Source: Luzula sylvatica
Taxonomy: Eukaryota > Streptophyta > Magnoliopsida > Poales > Juncaceae
Length of the DNA: 64,000 nt
Reading direction: 5' to 3'
Assembly: GCA_946800325.1 (NCBI GenBank)
Contig: OX326959.1
Coordinates: 45,507,566 to 45,571,565 of the forward strand
Part shown: piece after piece, positions 1 through 13,400 of the stretch
Position numbering within the stretch: position 1 is the first letter of the stretch
How the letters are laid out: each line of letters starts with the position of its first letter
Translations under genes and position numbers: made by a program
Notes under the pieces: model-generated
The model's database searches: none
The model's input: only the letters and a program-made list of their open reading frames with translations
Told to the model about the DNA's origin: nothing

Positions 1-2437
1 ATTATAATCGATATTTTTTAAGGTGTTAGACTTCAGTTTTTGATTTTTTGCAAAAAAATGGAAAAATTGAAATTTGTATGTGTTAGTCTTCAATCAAGGA
101 ATTTTTTGAGAAAAACATGAAAAATGAAGTATCTTGCTCATTTTACAGAACTGTTTTGGTCTTTTTTAGAAAAAATGATAATTGATATTTTTGAAGGTGT
201 TAGACTTCAGTTTTGATTTTATGCAAAAAATAGCAAAAATAGAAATTCGTATGTGTTAGTCTTCAATCCCGGAGTTTTTTGAGAAAAACATGAAAAATGA
301 AGTATTTTGCTCATTTTAGAGAACTATTTTGGTCTTTTTTAGAAAAAATGATAATTGATATTTTTGAAGGTGTTAGACTTCATTTTTTGATTTTTTGCAA
401 AAAATTGAAAAAATTGGAATTTGTATGTGTTACTCTTCAATCACGGAATTTTTTGAGAAAATCATGAAAAATGAAGTATTTTGCTTATTTTAGAGAACTA
501 TTTTGATCTTTTTTAGGAAAAATGATAATTGATATTTTTGAAGGTGTTAGACTTCAGTTTTTTATTTTATGCAAAAAATAGGAAAAATAGAAATATGTAT
601 GTGTTAGTCTTCAATCCCGGAGTTTTTCGAGAAAAACATGAAAAATGAAGTATTTTGCTCATTTTAGAGAACTATTTTGGTCTTTTTTAGAAAAAATGAT
701 AATTGATATTTTTTAAGGTGTTAGACTTCAGTTTTTGATTTTTTGCAAAAAATTGGAAAAAATTGAAATTTGTATGTGTTAGTCTTCAATCACGGAATTT
801 TTTGAGAAAAACTTGAAAAATGAAGTATTTTGCTCATTTTAGAGAACTATTTTGTTCTTTTTTAGAAAAAATGATAATTGATATTTTTGAAGGTGTTAGA
901 CTTCAGTTTTTGATTTTTTGCAAAAAATTGGAAAAATTGAAATTTGTATGTATTAGTCTTTAATCCCGGAGTTTTTTGAGAAAAACATGAAAAATGAAGT
1001 ATTTTGCTCATTTTAGTGAACTATTTTGGACTTTTTTAGAAAAAATGATAATTGATATTTTTTAAGGTGTTAGACTTCAGTTTTTGATTTTTTGCAAAAA
1101 ATTGGAAAAATTGAAATTTGTATGTGTTAGTCTTCAATCAAGGAATTTTTTGAGAAAAACATGAAAAATGAAGTATTTGGCTCATTTTAGAGAACTATTT
1201 TGGTCTTTTTTAGAAAAAATGATAATTGATATTTTTGAAGGTGTTAGACTTTAGTTTTTGATTTTTTGCAAAAAATTGGAAAAATTGAAATTTGTATGTG
1301 TTACTCTTCAATCACGGAATGTTTTGAGAAAATCATGAAAAATGAAGTAGTTTGCTCATTTTAGAGAACTATTTTGGTCTTTTTTATAAAAAATGATAAT
1401 TGATATTTTTGAAGGTGTTAGACTTCAGTTTTTTATTTTATGCAAAAAATAGGAAAAATATAAATTTGTATGTGTTAGTCTTCAATCCGGGAGTTTTTCG
1501 AGAAAAACATGAAAAATGATGTATTTTGCTCAATTTAGAGAACTATTTTGGTCTCTTTTACAAAAAATGATAATTGATATTTTTGAAGGTGTTAAACTTC
1601 AGTTTTTTATTTTTTGCAAAATATTGGAAAAATTGAAATTTGTATGTGTTAGTCTTCAATCACGGAATTTTTTGAGAAAATCTTTAAAAATGAAGTATTT
1701 TGCTCATTTTTGAGAACTATTTTGGTCTTTTTTAGAAAAAATGATAATTGATATTTTTGAAGGTGTTAGACTTCAGTTTTTGATTTTTTGCAAAAAATTG
1801 GAAAATTTGAAATTTGTATGTGTTAGTCTTCAATCTCGAAGTTTTTTGAGAAAAACATGAAAAATGAAGTATTTTGCTCATTTTAGTGAACTATTTTGGT
1901 CTTTTTTAGAAAAAATTATAATTGATATTTTTTAAGGTGTTAGACTTCAGTTTTTGATTTTTCGCAAAAAAATGGAAAAATTGAAATTTGTATGTGTTAG
2001 CCTTCAATCACGGAGTTTTTTGAGAAAAACATGAAAAATGAAGTATTTTGCTCATTTTAGTGAACTATTTTGGTCTTTTTTAGAAAAAATGATAATTGAT
2101 ATTTTTGAAGGTGTTAGACTTCAGTTTTTTATTTTATGCAAAAAATAGGAAAAATAGAAATGTGTATGTGTTAGTCTTCAATCCCGGAGTTTTTCGAGAA
2201 AAACATGAAAAATGAAGTATTTTGCTCATTTTAGAGAACTATTTTGGTCTTTTTTAGAAAAAATGATAATTGATATTTTTTAAGGTGTTAGACTTCAGTT
2301 TTTGATTTTTTGCAAAAAATTGGAAAAAATTGAAATTTGTATGTGTTAGTCTTCAATCACGGAATTTTTTGAGAAAAACTTGAAAAATGAAGTATTTTGC
2401 TCATTTTAGAGAACTATTTTGTTCTTTTTTAGAAAAA
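1..2437 (+). repeat. 14-mer higher-order block, copy 1 (2,437 bp)
   Basis: It begins with the rare marker ATAATCGATA (base 4), which recurs at 2,441 and in the third block just after 4,874, giving a 2,437-bp period (14 x 174 + 1). Subtype order and private variants match copy 2, for example the one-base-short CAGTTTTGATTTTATGC unit near 210 and 2,647. It differs from copy 2 by holding one extra monomer around 1,160-1,330 (the GTATTTGGC unit followed by the GACTTTAG unit). It lacks the extra monomer that copy 2 has at its end, so total length is the same. Confidence 0.85.
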
Positions 2438-4874
2438 ATGATAATCGATATTTTTTAAGGTGTTAGACTTCAGTTTTTGATTTTTTGCAAAAAAATGGAA
2501 AAATTGAAATTTGTATGTGTTAGTCTTCAATCAAGGAATTTTTTGAGAAAAACATGAAAAATGAAGTATCTTGCTCATTTTACAGAACTGTTTTGGTCTT
2601 TTTTAGAAAAAATGATAATTGATATTTTTGAAGGTGTTAGACTTCAGTTTTGATTTTATGCAAAAAATAGCAAAAATAGAAATTCGTATGTGTTAGTCTT
2701 CAATCCCGGAGTTTTTTGAGAAAAACATGAAAAATGAAGTATTTTGCTCATTTTAGAGAACTATTTTGGTCTTTTTTAGAAAAAATGATAATTGATATTT
2801 TTGAAGGTGTTAGACTTCATTTTTTGATTTTTTGCAAAAAATTGAAAAAATTGGAATTTGTATGTGTTACTCTTCAATCACGGAATTTTTTGAGAAAATC
2901 ATGAAAAATGAAGTATTTTGCTTATTTTAGAGAACTATTTTGATCTTTTTTAGGAAAAATGATAATTGATATTTTTGAAGGTGTTAGACTTCAGTTTTTT
3001 ATTTTATGCAAAAAATAGGAAAAATAGAAATGTGTATGTGTTAGTCTTCAATCCCGGAGTTTTTCGAGAAAAACATGAAAAATGAAGTATTTTGCTCATT
3101 TTAGAGAACTATTTTGGTCTTTTTTAGAAAAAATGATAATTGATATTTTTTAAGGTGTTAGACTTCAGTTTTTGATTTTTTGCAAAAAATTGGAAAAAAT
3201 TGAAATTTGTATGTGTTAGTCTTCAATCACGGAATTTTTTGAGAAAAACTTGAAAAATGAAGTATTTTGCTCATTTTAGAGAACTATTTTGTTCTTTTTT
3301 AGAAAAAATGATAATTGATATTTTTGAAGGTGTTAGACTTCAGTTTTTGATTTTTTGCAAAAAATTGGAAAAATTGAAATTTGTATGTATTAGTCTTTAA
3401 TCCCGGAGTTTTTTGAGAAAAACATGAAAAATGAAGTATTTTGCTCATTTTAGTGAACTATTTTGGACTTTTTTAGAAAAAATGATAATTGATATTTTTT
3501 AAGGTGTTAGACTTCAGTTTTTGTTTTTTTGCAAAAAATTGGCAAAATTGAAATTTGTATGTGTTAGTCTTCAATCAAGGAATTTTTTGAGAAAAACATG
3601 AAAAATGAAGTAGTTTGCTCATTTTAGAGAACTATTTTGGTCTTTTTTATAAAAAATGATAATTGATATTTTTGAAGGTGTTAGACTTCAGTTTTTTATT
3701 TTATGCAAAAAATAGGAAAAATATAAATTTGTATGTGTTAGTCTTCAATCCGGGAGTTTTTCGAGAAAAACATGAAAAATGATGTATTTTGCTCAATTTA
3801 GAGAACTATTTTGGTCTCTTTTACAAAAAATGATAATTGATATTTTTGAAGGTGTTAAACTTCAGTTTTTTATTTTTTGCAAAATATTGGAAAAATTGAA
3901 ATTTGTATGTGTTAGTCTTCAATCACGGAATTTTTTGAGAAAATCTTTAAAAATGAAGTATTTTGCTCATTTTTGAGAACTATTTTGGTCTTTTTTAGAA
4001 AAAATGATAATTGATATTTTTGAAGGTGTTAGACTTCAGTTTTTGATTTTTTGCAAAAAATTGGAAAATTTGAAATTTGTATGTGTTAGTCTTCAATCTC
4101 GAAGTTTTTTGAGAAAAACATGAAAAATGAAGTATTTTGCTCATTTTAGTGAACTATTTTGGTCTTTTTTAGAAAAAATTATAATTGATATTTTTTAAGG
4201 TGTTAGACTTCAGTTTTTGATTTTTCGCAAAAAAATGGAAAAATTGAAATTTGTATGTGTTAGCCTTCAATCACGGAGTTTTTTGAGAAAAACATGAAAA
4301 ATGAAGTATTTTGCTCATTTTAGTGAACTATTTTGGTCTTTTTTAGAAAAAATGATAATTGATATTTTTGAAGGTGTTAGACTTCAGTTTTTTATTTTAT
4401 GCAAAAAATAGGAAAAATAGAAATGTGTATGTGTTAGTCTTCAATCCCGGAGTTTTTCGAGAAAAACATGAAAAATGAAGTATTTTGCTCATTTTAGAGA
4501 ACTATTTTGGTCTTTTTTAGAAAAAATGATAATTGATATTTTTTAAGGTGTTAGACTTCAGTTTTTGATTTTTTGCAAAAAATTGGAAAAAATTGAAATT
4601 TGTATGTGTTAGTCTTCAATCACGGAATTTTTTGAGAAAAACTTGAAAAATGAAGTATTTTGCTCATTTTAGAGAACTATTTTGTTCTTTTTTAGAAAAA
4701 ATGATAATTGATATTTTTGAAGTTGTTAGACTTCAGTTTTTGATTTTTTGCAAAAAATTGGAAAAATTGAAATTTGTATGTATTAGTCTTTAATCCCGGA
4801 GTTTTTTGAGAAAAACATGAAAAATGAAGTATTTTGCTCATTTTAGTGAACTATTTTGGTCTTTTTTAGAAAAA
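2438..4874 (+). repeat. 14-mer higher-order block, copy 2 (2,437 bp)
   Basis: It matches copy 1 closely from its start. Around 3,520-3,610 it carries the private variant TTTGTTTTTTTGC with TTGGCAAAATTG and is one monomer shorter than copy 1, so downstream markers sit at offset 2,263 (for example the GATGTATTTTGC unit at 1,516 and 3,779). An additional monomer at about 4,700-4,870 with the private variant GAAGTTGTTAG restores the 2,437-bp total. One loss and one gain of exactly a monomer is the signature of unequal exchange in register. Confidence 0.85.
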
Positions 4875-6047
4875 ATTATAATCGATATTTTTTAAGGTGT
4901 TAGACTTCAGTTTTTGATTTTTTGCAAAAAAATGGAAAAATTGAAATTTGTATGTGTTAGTCTTCAATCAAGGAATTTTTTGAGAAAAACATGAAAAATG
5001 AAGTATCTTGCTCATTTTACAGAACTGTTTTGGTCTTTTTTAGAAAAAATGATAATTGATATTTTTGAAGGTGTTAGACTTCAGTTTTGATTTTATGCAA
5101 AAAATAGCAAAAATAGAAATTCGTATGTGTTAGTCTTCAATCCCGGAGTTTTTTGAGAAAAACATGAAAAATGAAGTATTTTGCTCATTTTAGAGAACTA
5201 TTTTGGTCTTTTTTAGAAAAAATGATAATTGATATTTTTGAAGGTGTTAGACTTCATTTTTTGATTTTTTGCAAAAAATTGAAAAAATTGGAATTTGTAT
5301 GTGTTACTCTTCAATCACGGAATTTTTTGAGAAAATCATGAAAAATGAAGTATTTTGCTTATTTTAGAGAACTATTTTGATCTTTTTTAGGAAAAATGAT
5401 AATTGATATTTTTGAAGGTGTTAGACTTCAGTTTTTTATTTTATGCAAAAAATAGGAAAAATAGAAATGTGTATGTGTTAGTCTTCAATCCCGGAGTTTT
5501 TCGAGAAAAACATGAAAAATGAAGTATTTTGCTCATTTTAGAGAACTATTTTGGTCTTTTTTAGAAAAAATGATAATTGATATTTTTTAAGGTGTTAGAC
5601 TTCAGTTTTTGATTTTTTGCAAAAAATTGGAAAAAATTGAAATTTGTATGTGTTAGTCTTCAATCACGGAATTTTTTGAGAAAAACTTGAAAAATGAAGT
5701 ATTTTGCTCATTTTAGAGAACTATTTTGTTCTTTTTTAGAAAAAATGATAATTGATATTTTTGAAGGTGTTAGACTTCAGTTTTTGATTTTTTGCAAAAA
5801 ATTGGAAAAATTGAAATTTGTATGTATTAGTCTTTAATCCCGGAGTTTTTTGAGAAAAACATGAAAAATGAAGTATTTTGCTCATTTTAGTGAACTATTT
5901 TGGACTTTTTTAGAAAAAATAATAATTGATATTTTTTAAGGTGTTAGACTTCAGTTTTTGTTTTTTTGCAAAAAATTGGCAAAATTGAAATTTGTATGTG
6001 TTAGTCTTCAATCAAGGAATTTTTTGAGAAAAACATGAAAAATGAAG
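4875..6047 (+). repeat. 14-mer higher-order block, copy 3, partial
   Basis: It matches copy 2 at offset 2,437 through the private TTTGTTTTTTTGC unit (3,521 and 5,958). It diverges at about 6,047, where copy 2 has GTAGTTTGC and this copy has GTATTTTGC. The block is therefore cut after about 6.7 monomers and joined to the next higher-order family. Confidence 0.8.
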
Positions 6048-7534
6048 TATTTTGCTCATTTTAGAGAACTATTTTGGTCTTTTTTAGAAAAAATGAAAAT
6101 TGATATTTTTGAAGGTGTTAGACTTCAGTTTTTGATTTTTTGCAAAAAATTGGAAAAATTGAAATTTGTATGTGTTACTCTTCAATCACGGAATGTTTTG
6201 AGAAAATCATGAAAAATGAAGTAGTTTGCTCATTTTAGAGAACTATTTTGGTCTTTTTTAGAAAAAATGATAATTGATATTTTTGAAGGTGTTAGACTTC
6301 TGTTTTTGATTTTATGCAAAAAATAGGAAAAATAAAAATTTGTATGTGTTAGTCTTCAATCCCGGAGTTTTTTGAGAAAAACATGAAAAATGAAGTATTT
6401 TGCTCATTTTAGAGAACTATTTTGGTCTTTTTTAGAAAAAATTATAATTCATATTTTTGAAGGTGTTAGACTTCATTTTTTTATTTTTTGCAAAAAATTG
6501 GAAAAATTGGAATTTGTATGTGTTACTCTTCAATCACGGAATTTTTTGAGAAAATCATGAAAAATGAAATATTTTGCTTATTTTAGAGAACTATTTTGAT
6601 CTTTTTTAGAAAAAATGATAATTGATATTTTTGAAGGTGTTAGACTTCAGTTTTTTTATTTTATGCAAAAAATAGGAAAAATAGAAATGTGTATGTGTTA
6701 GTCTTCAATCCCGGTGTTTTTCGAGAAAAACATGAAAAATGAAGTATTTTGCTCATTTTAGAGAACTATTTTGGTCTTTTTTAGAAAAAATTATAATTGA
6801 TATTTTTGAAGGTGTTGGACTTCAGTTTTTGATTTTTTTCAAAAAAATTGGAAAAAATTGAAATTTGTATGTGTTAGTCTGCAATCACGGAATTTTTTGA
6901 GAAAAACTTGAAAAATGAAGTATTTTGCTCATTTTAGAGAACTATTTTGTTCTTTTTTTGAAAAAATGATAATTGATATTTTTGAAGGTGTTAGACTTCA
7001 GTTTTTGATTTTTTGTAAAAAATTGGAAAAATTGAAATTTGTATGTATTAGTCTTTAATCCCGGAGTTTTTTGAGAAAAACATGAAAAATGAAGTATTTT
7101 GCTCATTTTAGTGAACTATTTTGGACTTTTTTAGAAAAAATGATAATTGATATTTCTTAAGGTGTTAGACTTCAGTTTTTGATTTTTTGCAAAAAATTGG
7201 AAAAATTGAAATTTGTATGTGTTAGTCTTCAATCACGGAATGTTTCGATAAAATCATGAAAAATGAAGTAGTTTGCTCATTTTAGAGAACTATTTTGGTC
7301 TTTTTTAGAAAAAATGATAATTGATATTTTTTAAGGTGTTAGACTTCAGTTTTTGATTTTATGCAAAAAATTGGAAAAATTGAAATTTGTATGTGTTAGT
7401 CTTCAATCCCGGAGTTTTTTGAGAAAAACATGAAAAATGAAATATTTTGCTCATTCTAGTGAACTATTTTGGTCTTTTTTAGAAAAAATGATAATTGATA
7501 TTTTTTAAGGTGTTAGACTTCAGTTTTTGATTTT
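5854..7534 (+). repeat. Source-like segment matching 20,560-22,240
   Basis: Markers match the later segment at a constant offset of 14,706: the TTTGTTTTTTTGC unit near 5,955 and 20,661, and the GTTCTTTTTTTGAAAA unit at 6,951 and 21,657. The pair differs at scattered positions (for example CCCGG here against CACGG at 22,114), so this duplication is older than the 4,148- and 8,772-bp ones. Which copy came first cannot be told. Confidence 0.65.
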
Positions 7535-10417
7535 TTGCAAAAAAATGGAAAAATAGAAATTTGTATGTGTTAGTCTTCAATCACGGAATTTTTTGAGAAA
7601 AACATGAAAAATGAAGTATTTTGCTCATTTTGGAGAACTATTTTGGTGTTTTTTAGACTTCAATTTTTGATTTTTTGCAAAAAATTGGAAAAATTGAAAT
7701 TTGTATGTGTTAGTCTTCAATCACGGAATTTTTTGAGAAAAACATGAAAAATGAAGTATCTTGCTCATTTTAGAGAACTGTTTTGGTCTTTTTTAGAAAA
7801 AATGATAATTGATATTTTTGAAGGTGTTAGACTTCAGTTTTTGATTTTTTGCAAAAAATAGGAAAAATAGAAATTTGTATGTGTTAGTCTTCAATCCCGG
7901 AGTTTTTTGAGAAAAACATGAAAAATGAAGTATTTTGCTCATTTTAGAGAACTATTTTCGTCTTTTTTGGAAAAAATGATAATTGATATTTTTGAAGGTG
8001 TTAGACTTCATTTTCTGAATTTTTGCAAAAAATTGGAAAAATTGAAATTTGTATGTGTTACTGTTCAATCACGGAATTTTTTGAGAAAATCATTAAAAAT
8101 GAAGTATTTTGCTTATTTTAGAGAACTATTTTGATCTTTTTTAGAAAAAAATGATAATTGATATTTTTGAAGGTGTTAGACTTCAGTTTTTTATTTTATG
8201 CAAAAAATAGGAAAAATAGAAATGTGTATGTGTTAGTCTTCAATCCTGGAGTTTTTCGAGAAAAACATGAAAAATGAAGTATTTTTCTCATTTTAGAGAA
8301 CTATTTTGATCTTTTTTAGAAAAAATGATAATTGATATTTTTGAAGGTGTTAGACTTCATTTTCTGATTTTTTGCAAAAAATTGCAAAAATTGAAATTTG
8401 TATGTGTTACTGTTCAATCACGGAATTTTTTGAGAAAATCATTAAAAATGAAGTATTTTGCTTATTTTAGAGAACTATTTTAATCTTTTTTAGAAAAAAA
8501 TGATAATTGATATTTTTGAAGGTGTTAGACTTCAGTTTTTTATTTTATGCAAAAAATAGGAAAAATAGAAATGTGTATGTGTTAGTCTTCAATCCCGGAG
8601 TTTTTCGAGAAAAACATCAAAAATGAAGTACTTTGCTCATTTTAGAGAACTATTTTGGTCTTTTTTAGAAAAAATGATAATTGATATTTTTGAAGGTGTT
8701 AGACTTCAGTTTTTAATTTTTTGCAAAAAATTGGAAAAAATTGAAATTTGTATGTGTTAGTCTTCAATCACGGAATTTTTTGAGAAAAACTTGAAAAATG
8801 AAGTATTTTGCTCATTTTAGAGAACTATTTTGATCTTTTTTAGAAAAAATGATAATTGATATTTTTGAAGGTGTTAGACTTCAGTTTTTGATTTTTTGCA
8901 AAAAGATGGAAAAATTGAAATTTGTATGTATTAGTCTTTAATCCCGGAGTTTTTTGAGAAAAACATGAAAAATGAAGTATTTTGCTCATTTTAGTGAACT
9001 ATTTTGGACTTTTTTAGAAAAAATGATAATTGATATTTTTTAAGGTGTTAGACTTCAGTTTTTGATTTTTTGCAAATAATTGGAAAAATTGAAGTTTGAA
9101 TGTATTAGTCTTTAATCCCGGAGTTTTTTGAGAAAACCATGAAAAATGAAGTATTTTGCTCATTTTAGTGAATTATTTTGGACTTTTTTAGAAAAAATGA
9201 TAATTGATATTTTTTAAGGTGTTAGACTTCAGTTTTTGATTTTTTGCAAAAAATTGGAAAAATTGAAATTTGTATGTGTTAGTCTTCAATCAAGGAATTT
9301 TTTGAGAAAAACATGAAAAATGAAGTATTTTGCTCATTTTAGAGAACTATTTTGGTCTTTTTTAGAAAAAATGATAATTGATATTTTTGAAGGTGTTAGA
9401 CTTTAGTTTTTGATTTTTTGCAAAAAATTGGAAAAATTGAAATTTGTATGTGTTACTCTTCAATCACGGAATGTTTTGAGAAAATCATGAAAAATGAAGT
9501 AGTTTGCTCATTTTAGAGAACTATTTTGGTCTTTTTTAGAAAAAATGATAATTGATATTTTTGAAGGTGTTAGACTTCAGTTTTTTATTTTATGCAAAAA
9601 ATAGGAAAAATATAAATTTGTATGTGTTAGTCTTCAATCCCGGAGTTTTTCGAGAAAAACATGAAAAATGATGTATTTTGCTCAATTTAGAGAACTATTT
9701 TGGTCTCTTTTACAAAAAATGATAATTGATATTTTTGAAGGTGTTAAACTTCAGTTTTTTATTTTTTGCAAAATATTGGAAAAATTGAAATTTGTATGTG
9801 TTAGTCTTCAATCACGGAATTTTTTGAGAAAATCTTTAAAAATGAAGTATTTTGCTCATTTTTGAGAACTATTTTGGTCTTTTTTAGAAAAAATGATAAT
9901 TGATATTTTTAAAGGTTTTAGACTTCAGTTTTTGATTTTTTGCAAAAAATTGGAAAATTTGAAATTTGTATGTGTTAGTCTTCAATCTCGAAGTTTTTTG
10001 AGAAAAACATGAAAAATGAAGTATTTTGCTCATTTTAGTGAACTATTTTGGTCTTTTTTAGAAAAAATTATAATTGATATTTTTTAAGGTGTTAGACTTC
10101 AGTTTTTGATTTTTTGCAAAAAAATGGAAAAATTGAAATTTGTATGTGTTAGCCTTCAATCACGGAGTTTTTTGAGAAAAACATGAAAAATGAAGTATTT
10201 TGCTCATTTTAGTGAACTATTTTGGTCTTTTTTAGATAAAATGATAATTGATATTTTTGAAGGTGTTAGACTTCAGTTTTTTATTTTTTGCAAAAAATAG
10301 GAAAAATAGAAATTTGTATGTGTTAGGCTTCAATCCCGGAGTTTTTTGAGAAAAACATGAAAAATGAAGTATTTTGCTCATTTAAGAGAACTATTTTGGT
10401 CTTTTTTAGAAAAAATG
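6270..10417 (+). repeat. 24-mer tandem duplication, copy 1 (4,148 bp)
   Basis: Private markers repeat 4,148 bp downstream: GACTTCTGTTTTTG at 6,301 and 10,449, TTTCGATAAAATC at about 7,243 and 11,391, the short-unit junction at 7,649 and 11,797, and the GATGTATTTTGC unit at 9,668 and 13,816. The length equals 24 monomers less one 34-bp deletion plus a few single-base insertions. I noted only about six substitutions between copies (for example CAATTTTTG at 7,661 against CAGTTTTTG), suggesting a recent event. Sequence similarity stops near 10,280 against 14,428; the left edge is about 6,270. Confidence 0.85.
7649..7661 (+). repeat. 34-bp-deletion junction 1 (GGTGT lineage)
   Basis: The T-tract of sub-repeat 3 joins directly to AGACTTC of the next sub-repeat 1, removing 34 bp and leaving a 140-bp unit. 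The bases TTAG are shared by both sides of the break. The upstream flank is CATTTTGGAGAAC and GGTGTTTTTTAG. This copy alone continues into CAATTTTTG. Confidence 0.9.
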
Positions 10418-13400
10418 ATAGTTGATATTTTTGAAGGTGTTAGACTTCTGTTTTTGATTTTATGCAAAAAATAGGAAAAATAAAAATTTGTATGTGTTAG
10501 TCTTCAATCCCGGAGTTTTTTGAGAAAAACATGAAAAATGAAGTATTTTGCTCATTTTAGAGAACTATTTTGGTCTTTTTTAGAAAAAATTATAATTCAT
10601 ATTTTTGAAGGTGTTAGACTTCATTTTTTTATTTTTTGCAAAAAATTGGAAAAATTGGAATTTGTATGTGTTACTCTTCAATCACGGAATTTTTTGAGAA
10701 AATCATGAAAAATGAAATATTTTGCTTATTTTAGAGAACTATTTTGATCTTTTTTAGAAAAAATGATAATTGATATTTTTGAAGGTGTTAGACTTCAGTT
10801 TTTTTATTTTATGCAAAAAATAGGAAAAATAGAAATGTGTATGTGTTAGTCTTCAATCCCGGTGTTTTTCGAGAAAAACATGAAAAATGAAGTATTTTGC
10901 TCATTTTAGAGAACTATTTTGGTCTTTTTTAGAAAAAATTATAATTGATATTTTTGAAGGTGTTGGACTTCAGTTTTTGATTTTTTTCAAAAAAATTGGA
11001 AAAAATTGAAATTTGTATGTGTTAGTCTGCAATCACGGAATTTTTTGAGAAAAACTTGAAAAATGAAGTATTTTGCTCATTTTAGAGAACTATTTTGTTC
11101 TTTTTTTGAAAAAATGATAATTGATATTTTTGAAGGTGTTAGACTTCAGTTTTTGATTTTTTGTAAAAAATTGGAAAAATTGAAATTTGTATGTATTAGT
11201 CTTTAATCCCGGAGTTTTTTGAGAAAAACATGAAAAATGAAGTATTTTGCTCATTTTAGTGAACTATTTTGGACTTTTTTAGAAAAAATGATAATTGATA
11301 TTTCTTAAGGTGTTAGACTTCAGTTTTTGATTTTTTGCAAAAAATTGGAAAAATTGAAATTTGTATGTGTTAGTCTTCAATCACGGAATGTTTCGATAAA
11401 ATCATGAAAAATGAAGTAGTTTGCTCATTTTAGAGAACTATTTTGGTCTTTTTTAGAAAAAATGATAATTGATATTTTTTAAGGTGTTAGACTTCAGTTT
11501 TTGATTTTATGCAAAAAATTGGAAAAATTGAAATTTGTATGTGTTAGTCTTCAATCCCGGAGTTTTTTGAGAAAAACATGAAAAATGAAATATTTTGCTC
11601 ATTCTAGTGAACTATTTTGGTCTTTTTTAGAAAAAATGATAATTGATATTTTTTAAGGTGTTAGACTTCAGTTTTTGATTTTTTGCAAAAAAATGGAAAA
11701 ATAGAAATTTGTATGTGTTAGTCTTCAATCACGGAATTTTTTGAGAAAAACATGAAAAATGAAGTATTTTGCTCATTTTGGAGAACTATTTTGGTGTTTT
11801 TTAGACTTCAGTTTTTGATTTTTTGCAAAAAATTGGAAAAATTGAAATTTGTATGTGTTAGTCTTCAATCACGGAATTTTTTGAGAAAAACATGAAAAAT
11901 GAAGTATCTTGCTAATTTTAGAGAACTGTTTTGGTCTTTTTTAGAAAAAATGATAATTGATATTTTTGAAGGTGTTAGACTTCAGTTTTTGATTTTATGC
12001 AAAAAATAGGAAAAATAGAAATTTGTATGTGTTAGTCTTCAATCCCGGAGTTTTTTGAGAAAAACATGAAAAATGAAGTATTTTGCTCATTTTAGAGAAC
12101 TATTTTCGTCTTTTTTGGAAAAAATGATAATTGATATTTTTGAAGGTGTTAGACTTCATTTTCTGAATTTTTGCAAAAAATTGGAAAAATTGAAATTTGT
12201 ATGTGTTACTGTTCAATCACGGAATTTTTTGAGAAAATCATTAAAAATGAAGTATTTTGCTTATTTTAGAGAACTATTTTGATCTTTTTTAGAAAAAAAT
12301 GATAATTGATATTTTTGAAGGTGTTAGACTTCAGTTTTTTATTTTATGCAAAAAATAGGAAAAATAGAAATGTGTATGTGTTAGTCTTCAATCCTGGAGT
12401 TTTTCGAGAAAAACATGAAAAATGAAGTATTTTTCTCATTTTAGAGAACTATTTTGATCTTTTTTAGAAAAAATGATAATTGATATTTTTGAAGGTGTTA
12501 GACTTCATTTTCTGATTTTTTGCAAAAAATTGCAAAAATTGAAATTTGTATGTGTTACTGTTCAATCACGGAATTTTTTGAGAAAATCATTAAAAATGAA
12601 GTATTTTGCTTATTTTAGAGAACTATTTTAATCTTTTTTAGAAAAAAATGATAATTGATATTTTTGAAGGTGTTAGACTTCAGTTTTTTATTTTATGCAA
12701 AAAATAGGAAAAATAGAAATGTGTATGTGTTAGTCTTCAATCCCGGAGTTTTTCGAGAAAAACATCAAAAATGAAGTACTTTGCTCATTTTAGAGAACTA
12801 TTTTGGTCTTTTTTAGAAAAAATGATAATTGATATTTTTGAAGGTGTTAGACTTCAGTTTTTAATTTTTTGCAAAAAATTGGAAAAAATTGAAATTTGTA
12901 TGTGTTAGTCTTCAATCACGGAATTTTTTGAGAAAAACTTGAAAAATGAAGTATTTTGCTCATTTTAGAGAACTATTTTGATCTTTTTTAGAAAAAATGA
13001 TAATTGATATTTTTGAAGGTGTTAGACTTCAGTTTTTGATTTTTTGCAAAAAGATGGAAAAATTGAAATTTGTATGTATTAGTCTTTAATCCCGGAGTTT
13101 TTTGAGAAAAACATGAAAAATGAAGTATTTTGCTCATTTTAGTGAACTATTTTGGACTTTTTTAGAAAAAATGATAATTGATATTTTTTAAGGTGTTAGA
13201 CTTCAGTTTTTGATTTTTTGCAAATAATTGGAAAAATTGAAGTTTGAATGTATTAGTCTTTAATCCCGGAGTTTTTTGAGAAAACCATGAAAAATGAAGT
13301 ATTTTGCTCATTTTAGTGAATTATTTTGGACTTTTTTAGAAAAAATGATAATTGATATTTTTTAAGGTGTTAGACTTCAGTTTTTGATTTTTTGCAAAAA

